Positions 48,227 to 60,483 of a stretch of 64,000 nt of DNA are shown piece by piece. Position numbers and translations under genes: made by a program. The stretch's first letter is position 1. Each line of letters starts with the position of its first letter. The stretch spans positions 136,766,288 through 136,830,287 of the forward strand of contig NC_089978.1 of assembly GCF_036417845.1 (NCBI RefSeq). Direction: 5' to 3'. Below the pieces are notes generated by a model. It saw nothing but the letters and a program-made list of their open reading frames with translations, had not been told where the DNA came from and searched no databases. Origin of the DNA: Apteryx mantelli (taxonomy: Eukaryota; Chordata; Aves; Apterygiformes; Apterygidae).

Positions 48227-49660
48227 TTTTTTTTATCAACACAGAACATGCTGAAGGTTGCCAGTTATCCACAAGGAGCAAAGTCTGAAATGAAGGAAGG
48301 AGGAAGCCTTAGAGATAGGACATGAATAAGCAATTCCCTTTAGGAGGACTCTCCATTGAATGCTCTTCTTTCAAACTCTGCTCCAGTGATTTGTAGGACC
48401 AGTCTCCATCCACGAAGCAGAGAGAGGGCCTTTTCTGCATCATTTAGACAACAATTAGACAGAGTCAAAGAAAGTACTGAAGACTCGGTGCACTGTGTCT
48501 GAAGGAGGAGGGTGGGAAGGGGCCCAATAGATCCTTGACATCAGCCTGAGGGCTTCTGTCCAGGGCTGGTCTTCAGCTTGGAAAAAAATTTAGGAGGAGA
48601 GGTAGGGAACTGAGGTTCTTCAGAGCTGGAATCCCATGACAGTGCAAGACAAGACATTTGTGAGGGTTCAGTCCAGCCTTTCCATCAGCTCCTCATAAGC
48701 TGCCCCATCACAAGGGTGCTCCTCCAGGTCCCTCATCCAGAGTGGAGTTTCTTTCCTCAGACATATTTGGCTGCCAGTTCACAAATTCTAAAGCAAATTG
48801 TGAAGCAAAGGATGTTGTTCCAGTTACTGTAAGTGTTGGAGTCTGTATTTCCCTTCACATGAATTGCAACACATTTTTCTGCAAAGAGTAAATTGGGTTC
48901 CCCAGGTTTCCAGAACCTGTAAACAAAAGTTTCTCTATTGGCAATGCATTGTCATGAGTGAAAGCAGGGGACAGAGTCAACTAGAACAGTTCTGGAAAAG
49001 AAAGGGAACATTCCTGTGACAGAGATCAGGAACTTTGGTTAAGGCAAAGGAGAAGACTGGACATGCCCCCTGACTCAGCTGGGGACAGAGACCACTTTCT
49101 GACACATGGACAAAAGGGTGTAAATTTTAACACCTTCCTTTCCCCTACAGGTTACTCATGTTGCTGTTGCATTATATGGAGTCTGATCCACCTAGTGCCA
49201 TTGCCCTTTTCCATAAGCAGTCAAGCCTATGTAGTATTTTGTTTCATATCCACTAGCAAATAATCTTTTCACCAAGCTGAAGAGGAAGTCCTGGATAAAA
49301 TGCAGTGTCCTTGAGGTGCAAGATTGGTTGGGGGGGAGGCAAGAATCCCTGTGGGATGGGGCTGGTAGCAGAGGGGAGCCAGGGTTGAATGGACCCAGAG
49401 AAGACATTCCCTGCTCTACTGCAGGAGCAAGGAGGGGCTCTGGAGTCCCTTTCAGGACCTGGCACTGGCGTCCCAGGGCTGCTGTGTTGCCTCTCTCAGC
49501 CCTGCACTTACCTGCTCTGCTTCTGTATTGATCACCACCAGGTGGGAGCCCATCCCAGTGCAGTTCTCACTCTCACCCGAGGACATCTCATCAGCTAACA
49601 CGTAGCAGCAGCTTTTTTGAAACAGTCTCCAGCCCATTGGGCAGCATGTCCAGCCTTCCT

Positions 49661-52600
49661 CTGTGGGGGGAAAACAAGCCCATTTTTGAACAAGATGTGC
49701 TATCTTTCATCTCAGTGAGCTCAGTGTGAAGCACACTTCCTTCCTTGTTGCCCTCCATTACTCCTGTCTTTCACTGAACCCTCCTTCTATACCTCCCTCC
49801 TCCTCATCTCTCTTTAGAGTTTCTCTCTCTCATGTACACAACTCTATTTTTGCTCTATTGCCCTGCCCCTTTTATGCAATAGCGTATAGTCAGAGTTACT
49901 CAAAGGAGTGACAGTCTAGCTCAGTGTTTGCACAGACAGAGCCACAGAGAAATTGTTTCCACAGGAGAAGGGGGACCTTGAAGCTCTGGGACAGCGTGAG
50001 CTTGGTCTTTCTTAGAGACACCAGAGATGGGAGCAATGATTTGTGCTTGACTTGATCCAGACAGTTTAACATGGATTATGCTAGTAGGGTAGCACTCTTC
50101 AGTTCTGCTGTTTATGGAAGAACCACTGAAGGAAAGGACAGACCATGGTCTGTCTTGACTTTCACTCCCCCTGATCCTGGGAAAAGGGTTTTTCTCCCAG
50201 TCCAGTCACTCCCCACTTCCCTCTTCTGTTGCTTCCCTTGTTCCCTATGGTCCCTGTGAGGCCAGGCACTGTACCACACCCATTACCTACCCCACCTTGT
50301 ATCTCCCCCCACCTCATCCTTCTTCCACAGGAAGACAGAAAGGAAGACTCTGTGATTACCTGCAATTCCAGGACTGGCTCTCCCTCGTCAGTTCATTGTT
50401 TCTGCCACAGTATTACTCTTCCCTACCAAGAGTTCATGTTACAGATATGGATATGAATACAGCCTTCTTCTTGTACAGAAGACTGCATCAGGGCAGCTCT
50501 CACGCTAGTAGGGAGTGTTCACAGTCTCTGATCTGGTGTGCAGAAAAAGCCAAATGTTGGATGTTCCCCACAACACGTGGGAATGGGGGAGTTTTCATTA
50601 TCTCTCTGCCAAGACATTTCAGAAGAGGCTCATTGCAACACAGAACCTTATAGAGGCAAAGGAAAACAGCTGAAATGTAGTATCACTCCACCTCAAACAA
50701 CCTCCTTTTGCACTTAATTCAGGTAATCTTTCAGGACATACTGTTGGCTTTGCCTCCATTGTGTTTATTCTCCCCAGTGAGTGTGTGTGTGAAAATGCCT
50801 ACTCTGTTGGAATTTGCTAGCAAAGGGCTAAACCCACGGTATTTGACAGAGACCTGCAAAAGATGGTCAGATTACCACAGGAAATGATGTCCGTGACTCA
50901 GTCTTGGCAAGTCCCTATGCTAAGCCTGAAACCAGTAACCCAGACCACAATGGGGAACTTGCCAACATTGTTTTTAACTAATCGCTCAGGAAAAAGGATG
51001 GAGCTTTGACTAGAGAGGAGAGGTTGCAAGCGATGTGTCATACTGGAGGTAGAGGTCAGAAGGGATCACTAGACCATGTCAGAATCCCTGTGCACTACAG
51101 ATCATGAAGCTTTACTCCTGCTGCATGAGGCACAGCCACACATATTGATTCTAGCGCTGCTCAAGGTGACTTGATGCAAAACCCTGAAGGATGAAGTATC
51201 ACTAAGGATATCCCTAAGAATAAAGAATCCTGACTGGATCTCATTGTACTCTGAACTGACTGGTGGGGGTATGCATCCATTGCTCTTCCACTTTCCATGA
51301 GCTACATTTTTTTCCCTGTCAAGATGCATACAAGCACACACTGAGGCAGGAATGGGATAGCAAACATAACCACAGCATATCGATAGAAGACTCAAAAGAG
51401 CAGGGCGTAAAGCTGGTTACAAATGAGGACGAGCATAAAGTGTGTGTAGAAAATATCTTTTGAGTGTTTTTATTGTGCACAACAGGTTGCAGACAGGGTC
51501 AGACCACCCAACAGCTTTGTTGCACTGGAAAGATAGTCCATAGATATGCTAGCTGTTATTGTCCTAGAAGGTACAAGCTACTAGATGGCACTAGCTACTA
51601 GATTCACAATACAGTAACAGATTCTCAGATGGCATTTTAAGAAGTTCCCAGCCTTTATGCTGGAGGACAGAGCTTGACAACAGAGCTGAAATGCACCACA
51701 GATGCTCATAAATGAGACTACTTGATATTTGTTATTGGTCTAAAATATAATTGATTTTGTGCATATAGGAGGGAAGGTAACTTCAGTTGATTAATATGGA
51801 GATTGTGGAAGGTGTGAAACTGTCACAGGGAAAACCTGCTCAGTTCACATGGTTTAAATCTAATCAGGATCAAAGCAGTTTATTGATATATTAATGACAT
51901 GTCATTAACTGGCAAAGAGTTACCTATATATTCAGGATCACTGTCAGCAATACAATGGATAAACCACAAGACTAGACACAAAATATTAATAAACACTTTC
52001 AAATTTCTAAATATGTTTCTGTAACTAATCACCAAAAGTTCTAATCCCCACACATACACACACACACATTCACATGGTTAATTGCACAACCCCTCCCCCT
52101 CCCAGCCCCTCCTCCCCACAGGAAGTGTGAGTTACAAGAACATATCCCTTTTCTCAGAGTGTGTGTTCCCCTAATTATATGCACTTCTTGTTAGAGATGC
52201 AGGTGCTTTAACTTTGTGTATACCCACATCACTCCCTACAGTCTGCCAATCAATGGGCCAGTGAGAATGCACAAGGTCACATACACACCAAAGTTGTTGC
52301 ACCCCTTGCTGTTAGTCCCCTACCCACCACATCCAACAGGGAGGATGTATCGTCAGTTCTAGACAGAGGTTGCAGAGTTGCAGGGCAACTTCTGGCACTG
52401 TCAGACCAGGTTCTGACTGCTGCTTTGTTCCCACTTATTTCTCTTCTCTCAGTTAAAATATTTCTTGCTTCTTTTATACATTTTTTCAGACGGACTCTTC
52501 TTTGTTTCAGAAATCTTTTGCTGGGAGAAACATAGAGACACTTTTTATAGTGGGCAGAAATATCTTAATAGTCTCTTCTAGACAGGCAAATTTCAATCAT

Positions 52601-53931
52601 GTTACTTTTCATCTTATTCACTGTGAATACAGGGTTTATTCCCTTCATTTTGACAGCAACAATATAGATATTTGTCACTTTTGACCACTGCCTTTTCTAG
52701 GAGAATGGAAGAGGGCACATAGGAAGTGTGAAACTAACATGAAATGGCCACAGCTTGGAGCAAGTAAAAATCAGAGGTACGTCCATTACAGCCGTCTAGG
52801 GGATTTTTTTTTTTCAGGACCGAAGTGTGAGAATATAGTTTGAGGAATGTAGAAAGAGGATTAGAATAGCAGAAACTTGGGGAGGAATTGCTTGTGGTTT
52901 GCATCTCAGTAAGGCTGAGACAAACTTCAAAGAAATGAGAATGGGAGCAAGGGAGGTTCTTCTGACTGTAATGAGAAACAAATGAAAATGTTCACCATCA
53001 GGTTAGTTGCAACAGTGGAAGCAGGAAACTGCAGACTCGCTGTTCTTCTAGGAGGAATATAAAGTCCAGTGCTTCTCCATGCTTCTGGACCTTGGGAAAA
53101 AAAAAAGGCATTATCAGGATAGAAACATGTAAATCATATGTTAGTCTTCAAGTTATAGATCAACAGTTTCTATTCTAATTCCTTTCTTTTCTGAAACTTT
53201 CACCTTTGGAGCTGAATCTTTCCACATTTGATCAACAGCTAATGCTGAACTTTTTTTGAAATGTTTCAATTTATACTGATTTATGGGGGAATTAAGAAAA
53301 TGCACTGAAATCTCAAACTAAACTAACAAAGGCCTGCCCCACCCTCGCCTCACTTAGTTCAGCTGGAGGAATTTTCTATCAAAGTGACCTTCCTGCTAAA
53401 ACTCATAAACAAAACAAAAAAACCCAAAACCACACAAGTGATGCTTGTTTCAGAAAAGAATGCAAGACAATGTCCAAAAGTAACTTATTATTTTAAATGC
53501 CTTAGAAACACCCCATAACAGTTCGGGCTGTGTTTTTTCTTTTCAGAGAAGCTCACCTCAAGCAAGACAAAACACAACCCCCATGTAATGAAATCTTTGA
53601 CAGAAAGCAGCAGTGGTGCTTCACATCAACTAAGAAGTTAAATACCGTCTTCTAGAAGCATTTGTGGACCATGTGCCTGGACTATTCCCTATTACATAAC
53701 CAAAAATTCATCCATCAGCTGACCAAAACTGCACTCATCAAATGACCAGTATGCCAGCATTCATCATAGTACAGAGGCACTTCTGGTTACATAGTGGACA
53801 TGGGATGCCAGAAAAAAGGCGGGGGGGGAGGGAGAGAGCAAAGAGCAGATCAAATAGATTAGACTGGTCAACCTGATTCCAGGCCACAGTTTGGGTGCTG
53901 TTGAAGAAAGACATAGAAAAATATCTCCTAC
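49661..53931 (-). other. Upstream part of the minus-strand lectin locus
   Basis: Should contain the stalk and membrane exons of the minus-strand lectin gene. I found no convincing hydrophobic exon with proper splice borders. Simple (CA)n is present near 52050-52075. The rest is featureless. Confidence 0.35.
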
Positions 53932-53980
53932 CTTCATTTCTTCCATCAGTCTGAACAGCTACAGTTAGAGACGTGGTCAT
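53932..53980 (-). CDS. Candidate first coding exon of the minus-strand lectin
   Basis: On the minus strand an ATG in an acceptable context (CCAGAAATGA) opens 16 codons plus one base, MTTSLTVAVQTDGRNE, then a GTAGGAG donor. The one-base leftover is the same phase as exon 1 of the CLEC4A-like gene. The peptide has no tyrosine and so no ITIM, as expected for an activating or DCAR-like partner. With the next exon unfound, this rests on phase and position only. Confidence 0.3.
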
Positions 53981-55293
53981 TTCTGGAAGATTTGGTTGGG
54001 AGCAGATACTTGTTTTTGCATGTCAGGGAAGTTGTTGTAGAGTTCTGTGGCTATATTGATTTAAACTATTTCCTCACAGCTGCCTTTGATTGAGCTGTCA
54101 GCACAAACATCAGGAATCCCCTGGGAAAGTACAAGTTCAATCATCTCCTTCCAAACAGATCAGATAGGTAGGGAGTTACATCTAAAACAGATGCATGACC
54201 TCTCAAGACCTCTCAAGACAATTACTAGTGAGTCCTGAGCTGTTAAATTAGTACAAGGCATATGGCCTGCAGCTAGCAATGGCAGCAGCATATTTGCTGG
54301 ACTACAAATAAGATCAAGCCCCTGCCAGAATATCATTTTTGGAGGTCTGAAGAATTAGACAGATCCTTTCTCAGAGTTGTGGGCTTAGGTGCACATGTTC
54401 TGTGTAAGCAGTGCACTCTCATTGCCTCCTGTCCATTTTCCTGATCAGTACAACAGGATACTATGTGTGCTTGAGGATTTCTGTTTCTGATCAGTGTGTC
54501 TCCTCTGGGGCTATACTGATGTAGCAGGTTCCACATATCTCTACCTGTCCAGAGAAGAGAATTAACTCACAGGGTAAAGTTGCATTAACAGAATATTTCA
54601 GGATCCAATCCTGCACTGAGTTGCACCTTCTTACCCAAGCTGACCTAGTGATACTCTGGGTGCATTCCTGTATCAGTAAGGGGATAGAGCAGAGACCTAG
54701 AGATATGTCCCATTGTCAGAAGAAATAGGGAGTTTTTGCCATATCAGCTGGAATGTCGAGCAAGCTGGCTCAGGGGAGTAGTGGTCTACAGTGGCCAATA
54801 AGCTGCAACCCACTCAAGCATCTAGAAAACTTGGGTATATAAAATTGCTTGTTTGCATTACCATGGGCAGTTCTCACAAAGTGCTCATATCCTGCTACAC
54901 AAGGGATACGTACTCCGTAACACACTATAGTAGTTTGAGGGCAAGCTTTTCACAGTTAGGGTGCTTCTTCAAATCTATCCCAGACTGGAGTGACTGGAAA
55001 CTCTAACCACTTAATATTTGCTTCCTATAACATCAATGAAGTGAATAGCTGATCTAATCCATTTCCCAGGGAGCAGAGAACCTGTCAGCAAAATAGCCAT
55101 CATGTATGGTTTTCTGTTGCCAGTTTCAGAGGAATGTCCTCAGTGCACCAATAGGCCTTAATTGGCCCGACCAACCTCACCAGAGGCCTTCACACACACA
55201 CCCTGCCCATGGGGTCAGGAGCTCCATTTAAGCTCAAGCCTGGGCCTTCAGTCCCTGCCTGGGCTATGTTGTAGGTATGACTGTCTCTAGGCT
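53981..55293. other. Intergenic spacer
   Basis: No gene seen. From about 55150 to the CR1 edge the DNA is GC-richer, with GGCCTTAATTGGCC and CCATTTAAGC; it may be part of an unclassified repeat cut by the CR1 insertion. Confidence 0.4.
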
Positions 55294-57632
55294 GTTGAGC
55301 ATTGATGACAACTTCTTGACACAGGTGGTGAAGGAGCCAACGAGGAGAGGTGTGCTGCTGCACCTCGTACTAACAAACAGAGAAGGACTGGCCGAAGATG
55401 CGAAGGTCGGGGGCAGCCTTGGGGGCAGTGACCACGAGATGGTGGAGTTCAGGATGCTGCGAGGAGGAGGCAGGGCAATAAGCAGGATCGCAACCCTGGA
55501 CTTCAGCAGAGCAAACTTTGGCCTCTTCAGGGACCTACTTGGAGGAATCCCATGGGTTAGGGCCCTAGAAGGAGCGGGGGGTGCCCAAGAGAGCTGGTTA
55601 CTTTCAAGCATCACTTCCTGCAAGCTCAAGATCGGAGCATCGCTATGAGTAAGGAGGCAGGAGGCCTGCATGGCTGAGCAAGGAGCTCCTGGCAAAATTC
55701 AGCCAGAAGAAGGAAGTAGAGAGAATGTGGAAAGGGGGACAGGCCACTTGGGAGGACTATAGGCACGTTGTCAGCGTCTGCAGGGATGTGACGAGGAAGG
55801 CCAGGGCCCATTTGGAATTAAATCTGGCAAGGGATGTCAAGGACAAGAAGAAGGGCTTCTTCGCATACATCAGGAGCAAAAGGAAGACTAGGGAAAATGT
55901 GGGCCTGCTGCTGAATGGGGTGGCTGCCCTGGTGAGAGAAGGCAGAGTTACTGAATGCCGCCTTTGCGTCAGTCTTTCCTGCTCAGGCCAGCCCTCAGGA
56001 CTTGCAGACGCTGGAGGCAAGAGAGAAAGTCTGGAGAAAGGAAGCCTTCCCGTTGGTTGAGGAGGATGGGGTTAGAGATCATTTAGTGAAACCTGACACC
56101 CACAAATCCATGGGCCCCGCTGGGATGCACCCACGAGTGCTGAGGGAGCTGGCGGATGTTATTGCTAGGCCACTCTCCATCATCTTTGCAAGGTCCTGGA
56201 GAACAGGAGAGGTGCCTGAAGACTGGAAGAAAGCCAGTGTCACCCCACTCTTCAAAAAGGGCAAGAGGACCCAGGAAACTACAGGCCAGTCAGGCTCACC
56301 TCCATCCCTCGAAAGGTGATGGAGCAGCTCATCCTGGAGGCCATCTCCATGCATGTGGAGGAAAAGAAGGTGATCAGGAGCAGTCAGCATGGCTTCACCA
56401 AGGCGAAATGATGCTTAATCAACCTGATAGCCTTCTGTGATGGAATGACTGGCTGGGTTGATGAGGGGAGAGCAGTGGATGTTGTCTACCTTGACTTCAG
56501 GAAGGCTTTTGACACTGTATCCCGTAACATCCTCATAGGTAAGCTCAGGAAGTGTGGGTTAGATGAGTGGCCGGTAAGGTGGCTTGAGAACTGGCTGGCT
56601 GGCAGAGCTCAGAGGGTTGTGATCAGTGGTGCAGAGTCTAGTTGGAGGCCCGTAGCTAGCGGTGTCCCCCAGGGGTCAGTCCTGGGTCCAGTCTTGTTCA
56701 ACTTCTTCATCAATGACCTGGATGAAGGAACAGAGTGCCTCCTCGGCAAGTTTGCTGACGATACAAAACTGGGAGGAGTGTGCACCAGAGGGCTGTGCTG
56801 CCATTCAGAGAGACCTGGACAGGCTGGAGAGGTGGGCGGAGAGGAACCTCATGAAGTTCAACAAAGGCAATTGCAGGGTCCTGCACCGAGGGGGGGAATA
56901 AGGCCCTGCAGCAGGACAGGCTGGGGCTGACCTGCTGGAAAGCAGCTCTGCAGAGAAGGTCCTGGGAGTGCTGCTGGACACCAAGTTAAGCATGAGGCAG
57001 CAAGGTGCCCTTGTGGCCAAGAAGGCCAATGGTATCCTGGGGTGCATCAGGAAGAGTGTTGCCAGCAGGTGGAGGGAGGTGAGCCTCCCCCTCTACTCAG
57101 CCCTGCTGAGGCCACATCTGGAGTACTGCGTCCAGTTCTGGGCTCCCCAGTACAAGAGGGATGTGGCACTACTGGAGCAAGTCCAGTGAAGGGCTACAAA
57201 GATGATTTTAGGGGACTGGAGCATCTCTCTTATGAGGAAAGGCTGAGAGAGCTGGGCCTGTTTAGCCTGGAGAAGAGAAGGTTGAGAGGAGATCTTATTA
57301 ACATGTACAAGTATCTGAAGGGAGGGTGTCAAGAGGATGGAGCCAGACTCTTTTCAGTGGTGCCCAGCGACAGGACGCGAGGCAGCGGGCACAAACTGAA
57401 ACACAGACAGTTCCATCTGAACATGAGGAGAAACTTTTTCACTGTGAGGGTGACAGAGCACTGGAAGAGGTTGCCCGGAGAGGTTGTGGAGTCTCCTTCT
57501 CTGGAGATACTCAAAACCTGCCTGGACACGATCCTGTGCAACGTGCTCTAGGTGACCCTGCTTGAGCAGGGGTGTTGGACTAGATGATCTCCAGAGGTCC
57601 CTTCCAACCTCAAACATTCTGTGATTCTGTGA
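55294..57632 (+). mobile_element. CR1 LINE, 5'-truncated young copy
   Basis: Starts inside the endonuclease-RT region (DDNFLTQVVKEPTRRG) and runs to two ATTCTGTG units at 57616-57631. The reverse transcriptase boxes [25 protein letters not shown] and FADDTKLGG are present. It is almost identical to the reverse complement of about 36073-38410: long stretches, including a 161-codon frame (56445-56930), translate identically in both. The same frame breaks occur in both copies. Flanks and 5' truncation points differ, so they are separate insertions of one subfamily or have since been homogenised. The low divergence implies recent activity. Confidence 0.94.
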
Positions 57633-60260
57633 CTCTGGCCCTTTGTCCTGGATAGCCCTTGGATCTTTGTTGTAGGAGCTTGTCTCCTGGATGGACCCTT
57701 CAGGCATACATTGTAGCTTGTCTCCAGTCCTGTCTTTGGCACCATCTCCTTTTGCTCCTGACTGGACTTCCTGGATGAACCCTGGACCTGTTTCATCACT
57801 TTCCTTACCTGGGACTGTTGATGGACTGTGTTACCCACACCCTGCTCTGCCCATTGTGTTCAGATCCTGTGGGACTGTGCCCCATCAGTGAGGGCACTGC
57901 CTGTGCTGGGCTCACCCTCAACTCCAAGCTCACTGTCCCTTAGAGAGCAGCTGGCCCTTGCTGCTCCCTGACACTGAAAAATCAAAGCCTGATAGTGCTG
58001 CAGAGCCTCCCTGGCCATCTCGCTGTGAGGGAAAGTCTCTTGTGCACACAATTTTGGGACACATGACAAAAGGAATGTAGTCAAACACAGTTCATTCAAA
58101 GTACAGGGTCCAGGACGTAATCTCAGAAAACATGGATTCTCATCCTGATCTGGTTGTGGCTAAATCATTTGCTTCTACACCTCTATTTCCTTTGCTTATT
58201 TAAACTGTAACTTGGCAGGGGCAGGTACTATTTCTTTCTTTGTGTTTGTACAACATCCAGCACAACAAGGCCCTCACTTTCACAGGACCCTTTGATGGTC
58301 TAAAAATAATAGTGAACATTTGTCAATTCCTAGGCTGAACCTCTTTGATGATTAAGTAAATGTTTTTGCTTTCTAGACTACTCTGTCTGGTGGCTTTGGT
58401 GAACACTGGAATATTTATTACTATTTTTTTTTGAAGGTCAAGGTAACCTTCTTTTGATTTCCAGTGTACAACTCATGCCCTGCATGAAATGTCAAACTAA
58501 AGAAAATATGAATCACATCAAACCAGATCTGTTAATTCCTCACTGAGATCATCCACTAAGGATATTTCCTCTGTGTGTTTGTTCTAGTCAAACTACAGAG
58601 GCTGCTGAGCCTTGTAGTTTTAAAAGTAGGAAAAGGCAAAAACAGGCCACTGAGGGCAGAGTAGTTTTACACTTACATGCATTCTTTAATGTGAGTTTGA
58701 CCAGAATAAGCCTTACCTCAATAATATGAACAGACTTGGGATAAACAGTGTCTTTGGCACTGAAGCTGGACAGACTCTATAGCTATCCATAATAGAATGA
58801 AATATGATTAAAGATAAGGGGCATGGTAAAGACCATAAATACCAGAGGTGGTTTACTCTGGAGCAATCTGGGGACTCTTAACTCCCTTCCCCACCCCCAG
58901 TGCTGCCTGTCAGATAAGTGCACTCTTGCTCACATGCAAACCATGAGGGTGGAAAACTCTACCCACACACACTGTGGCTGTTTCTGGACTTAGATTTACA
59001 GGCAAAACTGGGTGCCTCAGTGGAGAGGAACCAGCAGGAGGATGCTTCAGCTGGAATTTGCTGACATGCAAAATGATCTGTTGCCAGCAGGCATCATCTC
59101 TTTTATGTTATATAGGTGACATTGCCCCCTACTACAGGGGTCAGGCATTTCCTCTCAGACCACAGAGGTTTGGCAGGTGCCTGACTTACCCATGTCCCAT
59201 TCCACAGTCCAATGACAGCCATGACCCTCTCCTCTGAAGCTGTTGGTATTTGGCACATCCTTGAACCTCTCCTCTGTGTGAGCATTCTGGGTAATCACAA
59301 AGCACAGCTAAAAGTATGCATCTCCATTGACACAGGTGTCTAAGTTTCTTTGTCTCTTCTGCAATGTTATTATAAATGAAGTTGTTCTATTGCACTTCCA
59401 CACTGCTCTTCCACTGAACAGTTTAACCCATCATGGAGCTTATGGCCCTGTTACTTGTTTTTGATACACTGGAGAATTACAGCAAGCTCTGTTTCAAAAA
59501 AAATTGGTTGGGTGCGTAGAAAATTGCTACTCCAATGGGTAACATAAGATTAAGCCCTTGGCTACACTTTGCATTTCTGTGGGATAATTATTTCCTCTGT
59601 TTTGCAGGCACATATGTATGTTTATTTGAAACCATGTAACATTCAAATACATTATTTAATCCTACACTGGATATAGGTTCGCTTCTGGACTGATTTAATC
59701 CTCAGAGTTAGGAGCTGGATCCCAGTTTCGATGTTGTATGTCACATGCATAGCTTTTATGTTCTGCAGAAGCAGCAGCAGCTTCCAGCTGATTCAGTGTC
59801 TGACCTTGTATTTACCTGTTTGAGAAATGGCAGTAGGCCACACATCCCAGCTCTGTTTTGGCTTTCAGGTACATTTTTAACCATGCCATGAGCTGGACCA
59901 CACTAAACTGTGCCTGAGTTTATTTGTAGCCAAGCAGGTGAGGCCACATCCCTAACTAGTACCAAACACTGTGCCTCTGCCAAGCTCTATTGGTGAATAT
60001 CTAACACTGCTTTGCTATATATTTTCATCATCCTTTCTGTTTATCTTTGGGCTTTCCACTGTTTACAGGTCATCTCAACCACATGTCAGCTTCCTATTTG
60101 AAAGCTGGAACATAGCCATGGTCTGTCTACATCAGTGCACACATCAATTCTACATCAAAGCTCACAGACACGCATGCCATGCTCCTGATTACGGATCATT
60201 GGGTGGCCAAAATTTGTGTTTCAGTTTCATCATGCGTAGAGGTTCTTGACTTCACTTGAT
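57633..60260. other. Intergenic spacer
   Basis: The first 450 bp (to about 58080) are GC-rich, with loose internal repetition of CTGGATGGACCC/CTGGATGAACCC and GTAGGAGCTTGTCTCC/GTAGCTTGTCTCC. This may be the far half of the element interrupted by the CR1. The rest is plain spacer. Confidence 0.4.
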
Positions 60261-60273
60261 TTAGGGAAGAAAA

Positions 60274-60483
60274 ATGATGTATCCAGTCCCACATGAATGC
60301 TGTCCAGCGAAATTCACAAACAGATCAACACCCAAAGTGACTCCCAAAGAAAAAGATCACAGTGATCAATGTAGTGAGCTGAAGGTCCATGATACTGAAA
60401 GTTCAGATGCCAATGTCCCTAAGGACTCAGAAGAAGAAATAGTTCCAAAGGCCCAAGTAGCTGACCTATATGATGCCTCATGA
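60274..60483 (+). CDS. Small unassigned ORF, possible terminal exon
   Basis: A 69-codon frame rich in Lys, Glu, Asp and Ser: it begins MMYPVPHECCPAKFTNRS and ends KAQVADLYDAS before TGA. A TAG stands in frame four codons upstream, where TTGATTTAG could also serve as a splice acceptor. Composition looks more like an acidic, disordered protein tail than chance DNA, but I recognise no family and no neighbouring exon. Spurious ORF is a real alternative. Confidence 0.22.
   Translation: MMYPVPHECCPAKFTNRSTPKVTPKEKDHSDQCSELKVHDTESSDANVPKDSEEEIVPKAQVADLYDAS

Larger units (their letters stand above)
48757..53980 (-). pseudogene. CLEC4-type lectin gene with EPN motif, apparently inactivated
   Basis: Three C-terminal exons on the minus strand: exon 4 49660-49512 (149 bp), exon 5 49290-49160 (131 bp, the same length as in the CLEC4A-like gene) and exon 6 48916-48757 (160 bp). 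Exon 4 reads [13 protein letters not shown] and [15 protein letters not shown]. Exon 6 reads FWKPGEPNLLFAEKCVAI, then NWNN and FRICELAAKYV, then stop. EPN is the mannose-type calcium motif, unlike EPS in the neighbour. WNN replaces WND. Exon 5 has an in-frame TAG at 49192-49194, where the neighbour has the second Trp of QWHW, and its donor is AT instead of GT. A candidate first exon, 53980-53932 (MTTSLTVAVQTDGRNE), ends in the expected phase and lacks any tyrosine. Membrane and stalk exons were not found. This may be a null gene, a null allele, or an assembly error. Confidence 0.7.

Noticed and set aside
52800-52965. Possible membrane exon of the minus-strand lectin (LAPILISLKFVSALLRC) after a CATTACAG acceptor
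   Set aside because: The hydrophobic run is short and there is no donor in the right place or phase before the stop. Resemblance to the CLEC4A-like membrane exon is limited to a few bases.
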